This document shows positions 23,836 to 34,952 of a stretch of 64,000 nt of DNA, piece after piece. The notes below the pieces were generated by a model. It did not search any database. It saw nothing but the letters and a program-made list of their open reading frames with translations, and was not told the origin of the DNA. The DNA is from Prosopocoilus inquinatus. Its lineage: Eukaryota > Arthropoda > Insecta > Coleoptera > Lucanidae. A program made the position numbers and the translations under genes. Within the stretch, counting starts at the first letter, position 1, and the number at the start of each line of letters is the position of its first letter. The DNA is taken from assembly GCA_036172665.1 (NCBI GenBank), contig CM069870.1, positions 65,286,212 through 65,350,211 of the forward strand, given 5' to 3'.

Positions 23836-25898
23836 TAGAGACCGGATTTATAAGTTTTTACAAGTTTTTTACGCTAACATACCTAAACTTGGCGTTTTGT
23901 ATTTATATGTTTGTCGATTAGAGAAGCCCAAAAATGGTAGTTTTATTTCGCATATAACTTAATATTTTAGACTTTTAGCGCATATTTATTTATTTATCCA
24001 TATATTGATATAAATAACATTATAATTCCATATACGGTCAATATTCAAGTCTGCAGCTTTTCCAAGAAGTAATTTATTCTTCTCAACGTCTGGCCACTTT
24101 ATTTTACGATTTCCCGGAATGTGATTTTCTGGGAATCTGTAGCGACTTGCACTTGCATTTTGCACTTATGTTTTGCATTTCAGTTTGAGATAAGAACTCC
24201 GTGAATGTGTGTGGCTAGTGACTAGTGTATTTATCAACGCGAATTAGTTGTTATTTTCTTATTTAATTTAAAGACGAAATAAATTCAGTGATAGATACCT
24301 TACAAATTCTCTTAAAAATCACATTTTCATTTTGACAATATTTTAAGGTGTCGTCAGACCAAAAGTACCAGATTGATCAACATTTGGCTACAAACCTCCA
24401 TAAGGAGTCGGAGAAAAGATGTGTGTCTAACTTTAATCAGTCTTTTATTTCTTCAACAACCAGTAACTCACAGGGCAGTGACACAGGAAATGAATTCTTT
24501 TTAGACTTGTGCAGTGCTATGGCAGAGTCAAACATTCCTTGGCATAAACTTGAACAAGCAAGTTTTCGAACTTTTGGAAAATGGAAAAATATTGCAATCG
24601 TCATATTCCAAATGAATCGACTTTGCGGAAAAACTATCTAAGTATATGCTACCAGCAACGGATGAAGAAAATAAAAGAGAAGCTTAGCGACAACAATATT
24701 TATATAGTAGTTGATGAAACGACAGATGCCTGCGGTCGTTATGTAGCAAATATGTTAGCAGGAGTATTAAGCAACACAGTTGCACCAATATCTTATTTGG
24801 TAAATAGTGCAGTTTTGGAAAAAACAAATCATTCAACGATCGCACGTTTTATTAACGACAGCTTGACACTTGTATATGCACCTAATCAAGTTAAATCGGA
24901 AAATATATTACTAATGGTGTCTGATGCAGCAGCCTACATGATAAAAGCAGGACAGGCTTTACAGGTGTTTTACCCAAATCTGATGCACTTCACTTGTATG
25001 GCTCACGCAATGAATAGGCTCGCTGAATTGGTGCGACTAGAATACCCAACAGTAAATAAGTTGATCAATAACGGAAAAAAAGGTGTTTCTTAAAGCCCCA
25101 CTGCGTATACAACACTATAAAGAATTAGCTGCTGACCTGCCATTACCACCAGAACCAATAATTACGAGATGGGGTACGTGGCTTGAAGCAGCAAATTTTT
25201 ACGCAGATAACTTTAAACTATTAAAGGAAATTTTCTTAGAATTGGATGATTCCAATTCAGCGGCTTTAAGAATTTGTAAGGAATGCATGTCGAACACAAA
25301 CATCGGGAATCAATTAGCATTCATTAAAACTCATTTTTCGGTTTTAATATCCACCATTAAAAAGTTGGAATCATCCCAGACGGCTCTATTAGATTCTTTT
25401 GAAGTGGTCGATGATGCAATTGAAAGTGTAAAATCAATTCCAGGGGAGATAGGAGAGAAGTTAATGGCAAAATTAGGCAAGGTTCTATTACGTAATCCTG
25501 ACTACAATAAAATGAGGACAATCTGTTTAGTTTTAAAAGGTCAAAGTGAAGAGGATTTGGACATGAACCCCAAAGATGTAGCATCCATGAAATTTGCGCC
25601 CATTACTTCATGCGATGTCGAGCGTTCGTTTTCCTCTTATAAAAATATTTTGACAGACAGACGACAAAATTTTACTCCAAATAATTTAAATCAACTGTTG
25701 ATTATATTTTGTAATCCTACTATTTAAGTGTTAAGTGTTAAAATTACTTATATGAAACAATTTATGTTTTTATTATTCTAAAGTATGTATAAGTAAAATA
25801 AAATTTTTATCGCATATAATATCCATATTTTGATCCATTTTAATCGCATAAAAAAAACTTATTTTCCACTTTTTTAGCACATATAAATCCGGACTTTA
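23836..25898 (+). mobile_element. hAT transposon, inactive, with 8-bp target duplication
   Basis: A 2,063-bp element flanked by ATCATGAA at 23828-23835 and 25899-25906, a perfect 8-bp duplication as hAT elements make. The ends share TARAG-CCGGATTTATA as inverted repeats. Short GCATATAA-type motifs recur just inside both ends and may be transposase-binding sites. One transposase gene on the plus strand is broken by frameshifts. The right copy of the surrounding tandem duplication (near 28700) lacks the element and serves as an empty site. Confidence 0.95.
24348..25727 (+). pseudogene. hAT transposase with two frameshifts
   Basis: Encodes the enzyme that excises and inserts hAT elements. The first part carries the end of a BED-type zinc finger (HLATNLHKESEKR); its cysteine half is not in frame upstream, so an intron or loss is likely. 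The frame then shifts near 24578 into the segment with VVDETTD (first catalytic Asp), then MVSDAAAYM (second Asp) and CMAHAMNRLAE (C..H pair). A second shift lies in the A7 run near 25079. The last part ends with DVERSFSSYKNILTDRR, the hAT C-terminal dimerisation region that holds the catalytic Glu. Key residues are present, so only the frameshifts and the missing finger disable it. Confidence 0.9.
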
Positions 25899-26483
25899 AT
25901 CATGAAGGACAAAAATTGAAGAATTAAACAAGCTCTAATTTTTAAAAGTGGATAAAACGCAAGTAAATTTGCGAGCAAGTTCAAGAGGTAAGTGAAGAAA
26001 GTGATACGCAAAGTAGGTACGGTCATGCATTTTAGTAATGTCTCTCCATCAAAATTTTAAATTGCGGTCTAAGATTTAAACAAACACATGTATTTCATGT
26101 TTTTTTTTTTTTTTTAATTTTATGCTTGTTTATGTTTTTGTTTGCATGTCTGCCTCTCTCTTGCAGTGGTGAGAAAATATTAGGCTTCACTTTAAAAATT
26201 GTAGAGGAAACCTGATTGTACATCACTCAACGACTTATGAGAAGTGTACTTCAATTAATGTAATAAAAACATTTTCTAAAAATCGTTTGAAATACGCAAA
26301 GATGACGTAAGGAATGCCGAATACAAAATTGGTTTCGAATGCGTTCTAAGGTTCTCATTCTTTTCTTTTTTGTTTTGCTAGGTTATATAAGAGGAATATT
26401 GATAAAAAGTGTCAAGCAGAGTCGGAGAAATAATACCAACATTAAAGTAGGACATTCCCCCTCGAAGTGACGTTAAAGAATTT

Positions 26484-27015
26484 TAGAAAAATTTTGTGCA
26501 AATCGTTTTTGATTGCAGTGAGAACCTCGAGCAGCCTCTGGACAGCTGTTTCAGCCCTGCTTGGGGCTTCTTCAGCAGAAACGTAGCTCGACATTCCCAC
26601 TGTAGACCAAAAACGACTTGCCCAATTTATTCACAAATGCGATGTAAGAATGATGAACATATAAAATAGCGACATCTTACTATCGCTTTTTGACCTAACA
26701 TTGCAGTAGGATAGACAAATTGAAGCGGGATTTGCTCCTAATGAGTCCCCCATGCAAGGCGGCCATGCTTGCTGTCAAAGCATAATGAAAGATTTTAGAA
26801 AAATTTTGTGCAAATCGTTTTTGATTGCAGTGAGAACCTCGAGCAGCCTCTGGACATTTGCACAAAATTTTTCTAAAATCTTTCATTATGCTTTGACAGC
26901 AAGCATGGCCGCCTTGCATGGGGGACTCATTAGGAGCAAATCCCGCTTCAATTTGTCTATCCTACTGCAATGTTAGGTCAAAAAGCGATAGTAAGATGTC
27001 GCTATTTTATATGTT
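26484..27015 (-). mobile_element. Hammerhead-ribozyme retroelement, copy 2 (inverted composite)
   Basis: A 532-bp insertion between perfect 13-bp direct repeats CGTTAAAGAATTT (26471-26483 and 27016-27028). From the left it reads antisense through a complete ribozyme, then a second antisense monomer that stops at 26855, about 4 bases past the predicted cleavage site, and then switches to sense until TTATATGTTC. The arms around 26856 form a near-perfect palindrome of about 160 bp per side. Mirror-image open frames here (26695-26919 and 26752-26976) are by-products of that palindrome. Confidence 0.92.
26514..26604 (-). ncRNA. Type I hammerhead ribozyme (copy 2)
   Basis: Minus-strand ribozyme identical in its core to the copies at 49.6 kb: CTGAAGA, AGCCC/GGGCT stem II with CAAGCA loop, GAAA, palindromic ACAGCTGT as stem III, and GTC. 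Cleavage is expected between 26541 and 26540. The outer end of stem I has one C-to-T change (CAGTG preceded by TA rather than TG). A half ribozyme (only the 3' strand of stem I and the GTC) follows at 26824-26855. Confidence 0.8.
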
Positions 27016-27183
27016 CGTTAAAGAATTTATTTAAACTTCACTTAACAAAAGATCAAACTATAATTATATTAATAATTTTGGTCGCAAGTGCACAGTTATA
27101 ATAAAATGAAGGAAAGGTGAATGGACAAGTAACTTAAAATATAAAATACAAAAAATATAAATGTAAGTAACCTTACATTAGAC

Positions 27184-28398
27184 CAGCGTTTCCCAAACTT
27201 TTAGGTATCGCGACCCTCTTTTGAACTGTGTTACGATTCACGGCTCCCCCTCCCCCCTTTGAGCATTATAAATACTAAAATAAATTAATTAAAAAAAGAA
27301 ATGAACATCGCACTACCAAGAAATGCGACAATGTTAGATTTTTTAATGTAGCTAACAACGACATTTATGAGTTCCTGAGCGAATTCTAGTATGAATCGAT
27401 GGATTGCATCACGGGTCTAGTGCGAGCGGTTTCCGACTTTTTTCATTTGTTTTTTTTATGATGCAACTGCATCAATTCAGGCTAGAATTTACTGGAGAAC
27501 TAAAAAATCTAACAAAAAATGCAATTTTCGCATATTTTCCAAAATCGCTTGGCTTATTCTTTTTAATAATGCAAAATTCTTCAAAATGCGGAGTCTAATT
27601 TTTTTTTATTTGTCATAGAAAACACAAAAGCAAAAAATCCAAAATTTAATTTAAAAACCAATTTCAATTAAAAAAAAACCTTTCGAAAACAAAATTATTC
27701 GAGTTCAGAGATGCGCTAATATTTGATGATCAGGAAGACGGATACAATGACGTCACGCTAGCATTATTTTATTAATTTTTTTCGTTAGGCAGAATGCTCA
27801 GAATTTTTTTTTACATTTCAGCACACATTTCATTTTATTCTGTATGTAACATGTAAGTCGCAAAACTTAAATTTTAATGACGGTAAGAGACTATTCCTGT
27901 AGCGCGTTCCAACCTAAGTATGAAGGACGGTTATATGCGTCCCGTTCTGTCTTTCATGTTTTTTCAATAAAGCTATCCTTTTCTCTCCGAATTCGCCTTA
28001 AGGCTTGTACTACATTCTAAGAGTGGAACAAGCTACAGCATTCAAAAATTAAGACACGAATCTCCTTACGCCCAGTTTTACAATGACGGTTTAACTTTGA
28101 GCCGAAGCTTAAACCCTTCACAACAATCGTTGAAATAATTGTTGCTAAGGGTTTAAACCTCAGCTCAAAGTTGAGCCCCATTTGTAAAACTGGACCTAAG
28201 TGTTATAAAACATAAGTTCGATGCCAACCTTTTACAATTAATTACGACCAGAATTTATTACTCGCCATTGTATGTATAGGCAATCTTTTGTAAAAAAAAA
28301 TTGATAAATTAGCTGCAATTTGCGTTCGATTTTTTTTTAATTTATTTTGCTGCGGCCCCCTTTGAAGTCTTATGCGCCCCACAGTTTAAGAAACGCTG
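27184..28398. mobile_element. Non-autonomous hAT element
   Basis: A 1,215-bp element with ends CAGCGTTTCCCAAACTTTT and, on the other strand, CAGCGTTTCTTAAACTGTG. Eight-base flanks CATTAGAC (27176-27183) and CATTAGTC (28399-28406) differ by one base, consistent with an aged target duplication. CGACCCTC and GCCCCC tracts inside the ends are common in this hAT group. No transposase was recognised inside. A MITE is nested in its right third. Confidence 0.85.
28066..28199. mobile_element. Palindromic MITE nested in the non-autonomous hAT
   Basis: A ~134-bp foldback: CCAGTTTTACAAT at the left end, matching inverted sequence at the right end, with TTTGAGC and GTTTAAACCCTT or AAGCTTAAACCCTT further in. 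The whole insert can fold as one hairpin with a short loop near 28130. TTA begins both ends. A target duplication could not be separated from the TIR. Confidence 0.75.
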
Positions 28399-28990
28399 CA
28401 TTAGTCAATTAAAGCCTTACAATCACAATAAAATTAAAAAAAAACTATAGTTCATTACTATACGCAAACATAAAGTTATAATTAAAAGAAAAGAATCACA
28501 TTGAATTGCCGAATGTTGCAGAATGAATGGTTCAGAAGATTAAAAAAATATGAAACTGTTGAATATTACAACGTAGCAATTAGAAAAAAGAAGAAAACAA
28601 ATAAACTAATAACAAGCAAGAAATAATAATTACTGAAAAATAGAATCACACTAAACTGATGACGGCGGAATATTTAATTTCAAAAAAAAAAATGTGCATA
28701 AGGAAAAGCAAAAGTTGAAGAATTAAACAAGCTCTAATTTTTAAAAGTAGATCAAAGCGCATCAAATAGATTTAAAAACGAGTAAAGCGAAGCTCTCTCT
28801 GAACACCACGGAAGAGAAGAAAGAGAGACGCAAAATACATTCTTCTAGGAGATTTACTTCAATTAAAGTAGAGTGTAGGAAAAATTATTTTCTAAAAGTC
28901 GTTTGAACTAAGGCAAGATTTACGTAAAGTAATAATTCCGAATGCAATTTCGATTCGAAAGCTCGCTTTTTAATACGTTATGTGAGAGTG

Positions 28991-30149
28991 TGAATTTATT
29001 ATAAACACAATCTAATCTAATTTCGCCTCTTTTATTTCTAAACCCTCGCTCGTTTTTAATTGCCTTTATCGACGAGAGTCAAAAAAGCTCAAAAGCTCTC
29101 CCAGATTGTATTCTGAATCTGCGCGTTGTTTATCCGAACACTCTGCAGTTATTGTTTATATTTGAATGCGAAAGTTTTTGTTCCTTATTTTGTTTAATCA
29201 CGACGAGAAACCCCCGTCTAGGTTTTTTTATTCGAAAATTCATTAATTCATTCTTCTAAGCATAACGCTTTTTAACAACTGATTGTGAGCGAATGAGTCG
29301 CCGTTTAATTTATTATTGATTTCTTATGTTCGTGTTATTTTACTTCTTTTATATTTTCTTCTTTTGTACATTTGTTTAATATTAAAAGCAATTAAGTTGT
29401 TTTGAAGGTAAATTCTTTTGAGGCCGGGATTGTTTGTTTGCCGTTAAATAAATTTAATTTGTTTTGAATTGAAACAAAAAAGTTTTTTAAAATTTATGAA
29501 AGAAATAAAAACAGAGCTGGAACTATTTCTAAAAAAAGAAGCTTCCACTCCGTGAAACTGTTGAAATAAAACACAAAAATTAGAGACAGCACAGTTGGAC
29601 ACAGTTTGCGCTCGCGTTTTAAACCTAATTTATTCCCGGTTGTTTTTCTCAACAGGTTTTCTTTTTCTTTTTTCTTATCTGGAAAGCGCATGAAAGTTAT
29701 AATTTTCCCGCATAAATACAAAAACAGATCGGACACGGTGATTAATAACGTATGCAAATGGGGGGGCTTTTTGCGCGCGTCCAAACACCCAAGTTTTGCG
29801 GCGCGGTGTTCGCCGGCGGACATGCAATTTTCTTATAAATAAAAAAAATTTTCCGCGCGCCAAAGATTAGAGATCTCTCGGCGTTCGCACAATTATTAGA
29901 GAAAAGGAAAAAAAAAATCAATCGAGCTTTTCTACCTGTGTATGTGCCGGATACGAGTACAAATAGAAGAATCCAAACCGCCATGTCTAAGTATAATTTG
30001 TCACCAAGCAAAAACATCACATGTTTAGTGTCTTTTGGTAATCACACACTTAAAGCTCCATTGAAACAGCAACATTCAAAGCTAGTTGGAAACTTCTCAA
30101 AAAAAAGCACTGTGCGCGCGTGTGTACTCGTCAGTCCCAACCAAAAAAA
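28991..30149. other. Non-coding DNA, no gene recognised
   Basis: AT-rich, becoming GC-richer after 29560. Open stretches on both strands around 29500-30100 overlap each other and resemble nothing known. Confidence 0.5.
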
Positions 30150-30620
30150 TCAAAATTCACATTGTTTTCGGGCCATGTTCTTTAACCGGACCGACTTTGA
30201 TTGAGTTTTCCGGGCGAGAGCGAGCGCGCGGCTATTTTAAAAACATTTTATTCCGGGAGTATCACGTCGACAATGTTCGAAACGCAGTGGAACTTCTCGG
30301 ACTGCGTGCAACGCCACCCTGAGCTTCGCGGAGACCCTGCTAAACTGAGGGGAGGATGCGCACTCCATTCAATCTATACGCCGTTTCGCGGACCACGCCG
30401 GCTTCAGAGAAGAATTCGCCGAAAGTTGACCGAGTAATTTGTATTTTACCACTTTTTACGCGGCGTTCTTTACGCAAAGCTCGCGCTCCCAGCATTGCCT
30501 CCTCAAGTGCCCGGAGCTTTCGGAGGGCGCACCGCGCCGCTTACTCCAAAGCTCGCGCACGGTCGACGCGCATTTCGGAGTTTGTTGCTCGGATGACGAC
30601 GGCCTATAGTTTGTGAACTC
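30150..30620 (+). promoter_or_regulatory. CpG-rich block, possible promoter or first exon
   Basis: The most CpG-dense stretch in the window, with many CGCG and GCGC strings. A TATA-like CTATTTTAAAA lies at 30232, and an ATG at 30273 opens a 54-codon frame (MFETQWNFSDC...) ending at 30437, where GAGTAATT could alternatively act as a splice donor. The peptide is not recognised. CpG richness in an otherwise AT-rich region is the only real argument, so the call is tentative. Confidence 0.25.
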
Positions 30621-30839
30621 GAAACTCCATATTAGCGAGTTTCAAGTCAAAGCTCGCTTAACACCGCGTAAGAACGTATAATACTACGTCATACTTGAAA
30701 TTAATCGCTGATTTAATTGGATACCACAAACAATCGTGGTCAACATGAATCATGAAGTCCTAAAGACTTTAAACTCACAGCTCACAGCTATTCGTTTCAT
30801 CTTCTTCTGATTTTTTTCTTTCTCGTTTCGTCCTTTCTC

Positions 30840-32890
30840 ATCTTTATTTTTTGATGTTTTATGCATTTCGCTCCATTTCTTCTGCAGCCTCCCTTCTGTT
30901 ATCTTTTATTCTTTTCTTTCTTATTTTGTCCCAGTCGTCTTTCTTTTTCTGCATTTTAAATTGATTTTCTTGTTTCCTTGTCACTTTTTCTGCACCCCCT
31001 GTTCTCTTATCTTTTATTCTTTGTTTTTCTCAATTTGTTCTCATCGTCTTTCTTTCTATGCATATTTTTGTTTCCTTGTCACTTTTTCTGTACCCCTGTT
31101 CTCTTATCTTTTATTCTTTTTTTCCTCAACTTGTTCATATCGTCTTTCTTTCTTTGCATATTTTTGTTTCCTTGTCACTTTTTCTGTACCGCCTCTTCTC
31201 TTACCTTTTATTCTTTTCTTCCTTATTTTATCCCAGTCGTCTTTCTTTTTCTGCATTTTAAATTGATTTTTTTGTCTCCTTGTCACTTTTTCTGCACCCC
31301 TGTTCTCTTATCTTTTATTCTTTTTTTCCTCAACTTGTTCATATCGTCTTTCTTTCTTTGCATATTTTTGTTTCCTTGTCACTTTTTCTGTACCGCCTCT
31401 TCTCTTACCTTTTATTCTTTTCTTCCTGATTTTGTCCCAGTCGTCTTTCTTTTTCTGCATTTTAAATTGACTTTTTTGTTTCCTTGTAACTTTTTCTGCA
31501 CCCCCTCTTCTCTTATCTTCTATTCTTTTTTTCCTCAATTTGTTCTTATCGTCTTTCTTTCTTTGCATATTTTTGTTCCCTTGTCACTTTTTCTGCACCC
31601 CCCTGTTCTCTTATCTTTTATTCTTTTTTTCCTCAATTTATTTTCATCGTCTTTCTTTCTTTGCACATTTTTGTTTCCTTGTCACTTTTTCTGTACCGCC
31701 TCTTCTCTTACCTTTTATTCTTTTCTTCCTGATTTTGTCCCAGTCGTCTTTCTTTTTCTGCATTTTAAATTGATTTTTTTGTTTCCTTGTCACTTTTTAT
31801 GCACCCCCCTGTTCTCTTATCTTTTATTCTTTTTTTCCTCAATTTATTTTCATCGTCTTTCTTTCTTTGCAAATTTTTGTTTCCTTGTCACTTTTTCTGT
31901 ACCGCCTCTTCTCTTACCTTTTATTCTTTTCTTCCTGATTTTGTCCCAGTCGTCTTTCTTTTTCTGCATTTTAAATTGATTTTCTTGTTTCCTTGTCACT
32001 TTTTCTGCACCCCCTGTTCTCTTTTTTTTCTCAATTTGTTCTCATCGTCTTTCTTTCTATGCATATTTTTGTTTCCTTGTCACTTTTTCTGTACCGCGTC
32101 TTCTCTTACCTTTTATTCTTTTCTTCCTGATTTTGTCCCAGTCGTCTTTCTTTTTCTGCATTTGAAATTGATTTTCTGTTTCCTTGTCACTTTTTCTGCA
32201 CCCCCTCTTCTCTTATCTTTTATTCTTTTTTTCCTCAATTTGTTTTTCTTCTTTCTTTTTTTGCATATTTTTGTTTCCTTGTCACTTTCTCTGTACCGCC
32301 TCTTCTCTTACCTTTTATTCTTTTCTTCCTGATTTTGTCCCAGTCGTCTTTCTTTTTCTGCATTTTAAATTTACTTTTTTGTTTCCTTGTAACTTTTTCT
32401 GCACCCCCTCTTCTCTTATCTTCTATTCTTTTTTTCCTCAATTTGTTCTTATCGTCTTTCTTTCTTTGCATATTTTTGTTTCCTTGTCACTTTTTCTGCA
32501 CCCCCCTGTTCTCTTATCTTTTATTCTTTTTTTCCTCAATTTATTTTCATCGTCTTTCTTTCTTTGCAAATTTTTGTTTCCTTGTCACTTTTTCTGTACC
32601 GCCTCTTCTCTTACCTTTTATTCTTTTCTTCCTGATTTTATCCCAGTTGTCTTTCTTTTTCTGCATTTTAAATTGATTTTTTTGTTTCCTTGTCACTTTT
32701 TCTGCACCCCGCTGTTCTCTTATCTTTTATTCTTTTTTTTCCTCAATTTGTTCTCATCGTCTTTCTTTCTTTGCATATTTTTGTTTCCTTGTCTCTTTTT
32801 CTGTACCGCCTCTTCTCTTACCTTTTATTCTTTTCTTCCTCGTTTTGTTCTCATCTCTTTCTTTTTTGCATTTTAAATTGATTTTTTTTT
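30840..32890 (+). repeat. Pyrimidine-rich satellite of ~101-bp subunits, dimer/trimer pattern
   Basis: About 20 subunits, each with TTTCCTTGTCACTTTTTCTG followed by CACCCC or TACCGCC. Type-1 subunits end in CTGCATTTTAAATTGA, type-2 in TTTGCATATTTTTG. The type-1 landmark recurs at steps of about 302, 204, 303, 206, 192, 202, 303 and 205 bases, so units come as 1-2 dimers or 1-2-2 trimers. Roughly 80% of bases are C or T on the plus strand. Long stop-free frames (333, 230 and 181 codons) result from this composition and contain only repeated Phe/Leu/Ser/Cys, so they are not called as genes. Confidence 0.93.
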
Positions 32891-34776
32891 TGTTTTCTTG
32901 TCTTCTGTTGTTGATTTATTTATTTTTTTGTATTCCGATTATGCTGACTTGCCCATAATATCTTCTCCATTCTGAAGTATTAAAGATTATTTGATTTGAT
33001 TTGATTCTTTCCCCTGTTTTCTTACATTGGCTTGCCTTTTCTAATTTTTTTTGCAACTGCGTTCGTTTGCTTTTTTCTTAGTCTCCTTTCTCACTTTTCT
33101 TTTTCTATTTTCTTTCTTGCAATTATATCTATTTATTTTATCTCCGTCCACCGACCTCGCTTCTTCCTCGTTTTGCCCACGTCTGCCTTCCTTTTCCGCA
33201 TTTTTCTTCATTTATCGTTTTGTTTCCTTGCCTACTTTCTGGCTCAGATTTTCGCTTTTGCTTTCCTGAATTTTTAGCGATTATATTCATTTGCTTTCTT
33301 TCTTAGCTTGACTTCTCATTTGTCCTCGCTCATTTTCTTTCTTTTTTATTTGCATTTTATCATTCTTATCTCCTCTTTTTACTTCTGAGTCACTTTTCTG
33401 TCATTATCACGTTCTCCCTCAGATTCTTCTGCATTCTAGAACTTCTTTTCACTTTCAACTCGCCCTCTCTCATCGTCGTTCTTTTCTGCATTTTCTGCAA
33501 TTGATTGTTTCTGTTTTTTCCCTTTCTTTTCTGTTTTCTTTAATCTACTTGCGATTAAGTTCATTAGATTTCTTCTTAGTGTCCTTTTTCCTTTTCTATT
33601 TTTTTCTTGCTAATACATATAGCTCTAGTAATTGTTTTATCTCTCGCTCTCCCTTGGTTTCTTCCTTGTTTTATCCTTATCTTCTTTCCTTTTACGTATT
33701 CATTCATTTCTTGTTTCGTCTCCTTGCCTATTTTCTTGATTAGCTTTTCATCTTTGCTTCCGTGAATTTTGAACCATATTCATCTGCTAGCTGTATTGAC
33801 TTGACTTCTCGTTTGTCCTTTCTCTAATTCTTTCCTTTTTATTTTTATTTTTTCTTTCTTCTTACCCTTCTTTTTTTCTAGTTTCGCCAAATTTGGTCTG
33901 CTGTTGTCTCTCCTATTTACCTCGACGTCACTTTTCTATCGTTACCTCCTTTTTCCTCATCTTTTTGTCCTCTCTGGATCTTCTTTTCACTTTCGATTAG
34001 TTCTCCTCATCGATTTTATTTTTCTTCATTTATTTTCTTGTCTTCTTTTCTACGTTTTCTTTGATCTGCTTGCGTTTTCCGAATTTTTTGCAACTGATTT
34101 TTGTTTTTCTTTATCTCTTTTCTCATTTTCTCTTCCCTGACTTTTTTGTAATTATACTCAATTGTTTGTCTCTATCCATCTGCCTTGGTTTCTTCCTCGT
34201 TTTGTCCACGTCTTCCTTCCTTTTTCGTATTTTTATTAATTTTTTCTTCCCTCTTTCTTCTTTCTTTTTGCTTCCTCTTTCCTCGCCTCGCCAAATTTGA
34301 CCTCTTTTTCTGCAGTCTTCTTTTTTATCTCTGGGTCACTTTTCAATTGTTTTCTCGTTCTCTCTCTTATCGTTTTGTTGTTTCCGGAATTTTTTTTTCA
34401 TTCTCGATTGGTCCTCTTCCATCGCCTTTTTTCTGCACTTTTAATTGCTTTTATTTTGTATACCTTCTTTCCTCGTGTTTTCTTTGATCTGCTTGCCTTT
34501 TCTGGATTTTTTTCACCTGTTTTTTTTTTTCTTAATGTCATTTTCTTCCTCGTTCATCCTCTCCTTTCTTTGCTGTTTTGCTGTTTTTATCTTTCTCTTG
34601 TCCTGTTTGCGGTTTTGTCTTGTATTGTCTCCCTAGCTGTTTGCAATTGTAGCCGCATTACCATTTTCTTTTGTTTCGTTCTTATATATTTTTACCAATC
34701 CTGTTCTTGTAATCTTGGTTTCCTTGCAGTTGTATACATTTGCTTTATCCTTTGATTTACTTTATTTTTTTAATGA
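32891..34776 (+). repeat. Polypyrimidine region, decayed extension of the satellite
   Basis: Remains strongly C+T-rich on the plus strand, with words such as TTTCCTTGCCTA, CCTCGTTTTGTCC and TCTTCCTTCC, but no regular period. It probably represents older degenerate satellite or simple-sequence drift. No gene is seen. Confidence 0.7.
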
Positions 34777-34952
34777 AAAGCATAAGTAACGACATCTGTG
34801 ATCGCCTTTTGAAGTATCAGTTGCGAATATCCTTGGACAAGTCATTTTGGTTTGCAGTGGAACTCTCGAGCTGACGAAACCCCAAGTAGGGCTGAAACGG
34901 GTGTGCAGAGGATTCTCGAGGGATTCACTGCAATTAGAAACGATTTGCAGCA
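34777..34952 (+). mobile_element. Degenerate hammerhead element, copy 3
   Basis: Runs from a decayed AAAAGC-ATAGTAA block through the ribozyme region to AAACGATTTGCAG in sense orientation only. The ribozyme is broken: about 10 bases of inner stem I are deleted, stem II has one mismatch, and the cleavage triplet is GTG, which does not support cleavage. CTGACGA and GAAAC remain. Flanking duplications are not recognisable. This is an old, probably dead copy. Confidence 0.75.

Larger units (their letters stand above)
23415..26409 (+). repeat. Left copy of a tandem duplication, carrying a hAT insertion
   Basis: Starts with CACGCAGAGTCG-AA and, once the hAT element is removed, is about 0.92 kb. 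It aligns in order with 26410-28990: the GTTGAATATTACAACGTA block, GGAATATTTAATTTC, GAATTAAACAAGCTCTAAT, then TTTTCTAAAA-TCGTTTGAA. Divergence is considerable, so the duplication is old. Confidence 0.8.
26410..28990 (+). repeat. Right copy of the tandem duplication, carrying two other insertions
   Basis: Aligns with 23415-26409 once the hammerhead element and the non-autonomous hAT are removed (about 0.8 kb remains). It lacks the autonomous-type hAT of the left copy, and the left copy lacks both insertions seen here, so all three inserted after the duplication. Confidence 0.8.

Noticed and set aside
24000..24165. Minus-strand open stretch (containing HIPGNRKIKWPDVEKNK) inside the 5' part of the hAT element
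   Set aside because: It looks protein-like but is antisense to the transposase and about 50 codons long. It could be an inverted exon or chance, and was not called.
26695..26976. Mirror-image 74-codon open frames on both strands, recurring at 49965-50240
   Set aside because: They are identical on both strands because the hammerhead element is palindromic, and they cross the ribozyme. They are not genes.
30978..32876. Several open frames of 100-333 codons, Phe/Leu/Ser-rich
   Set aside because: They arise from stop-poor polypyrimidine satellite and exist in overlapping frames at once.
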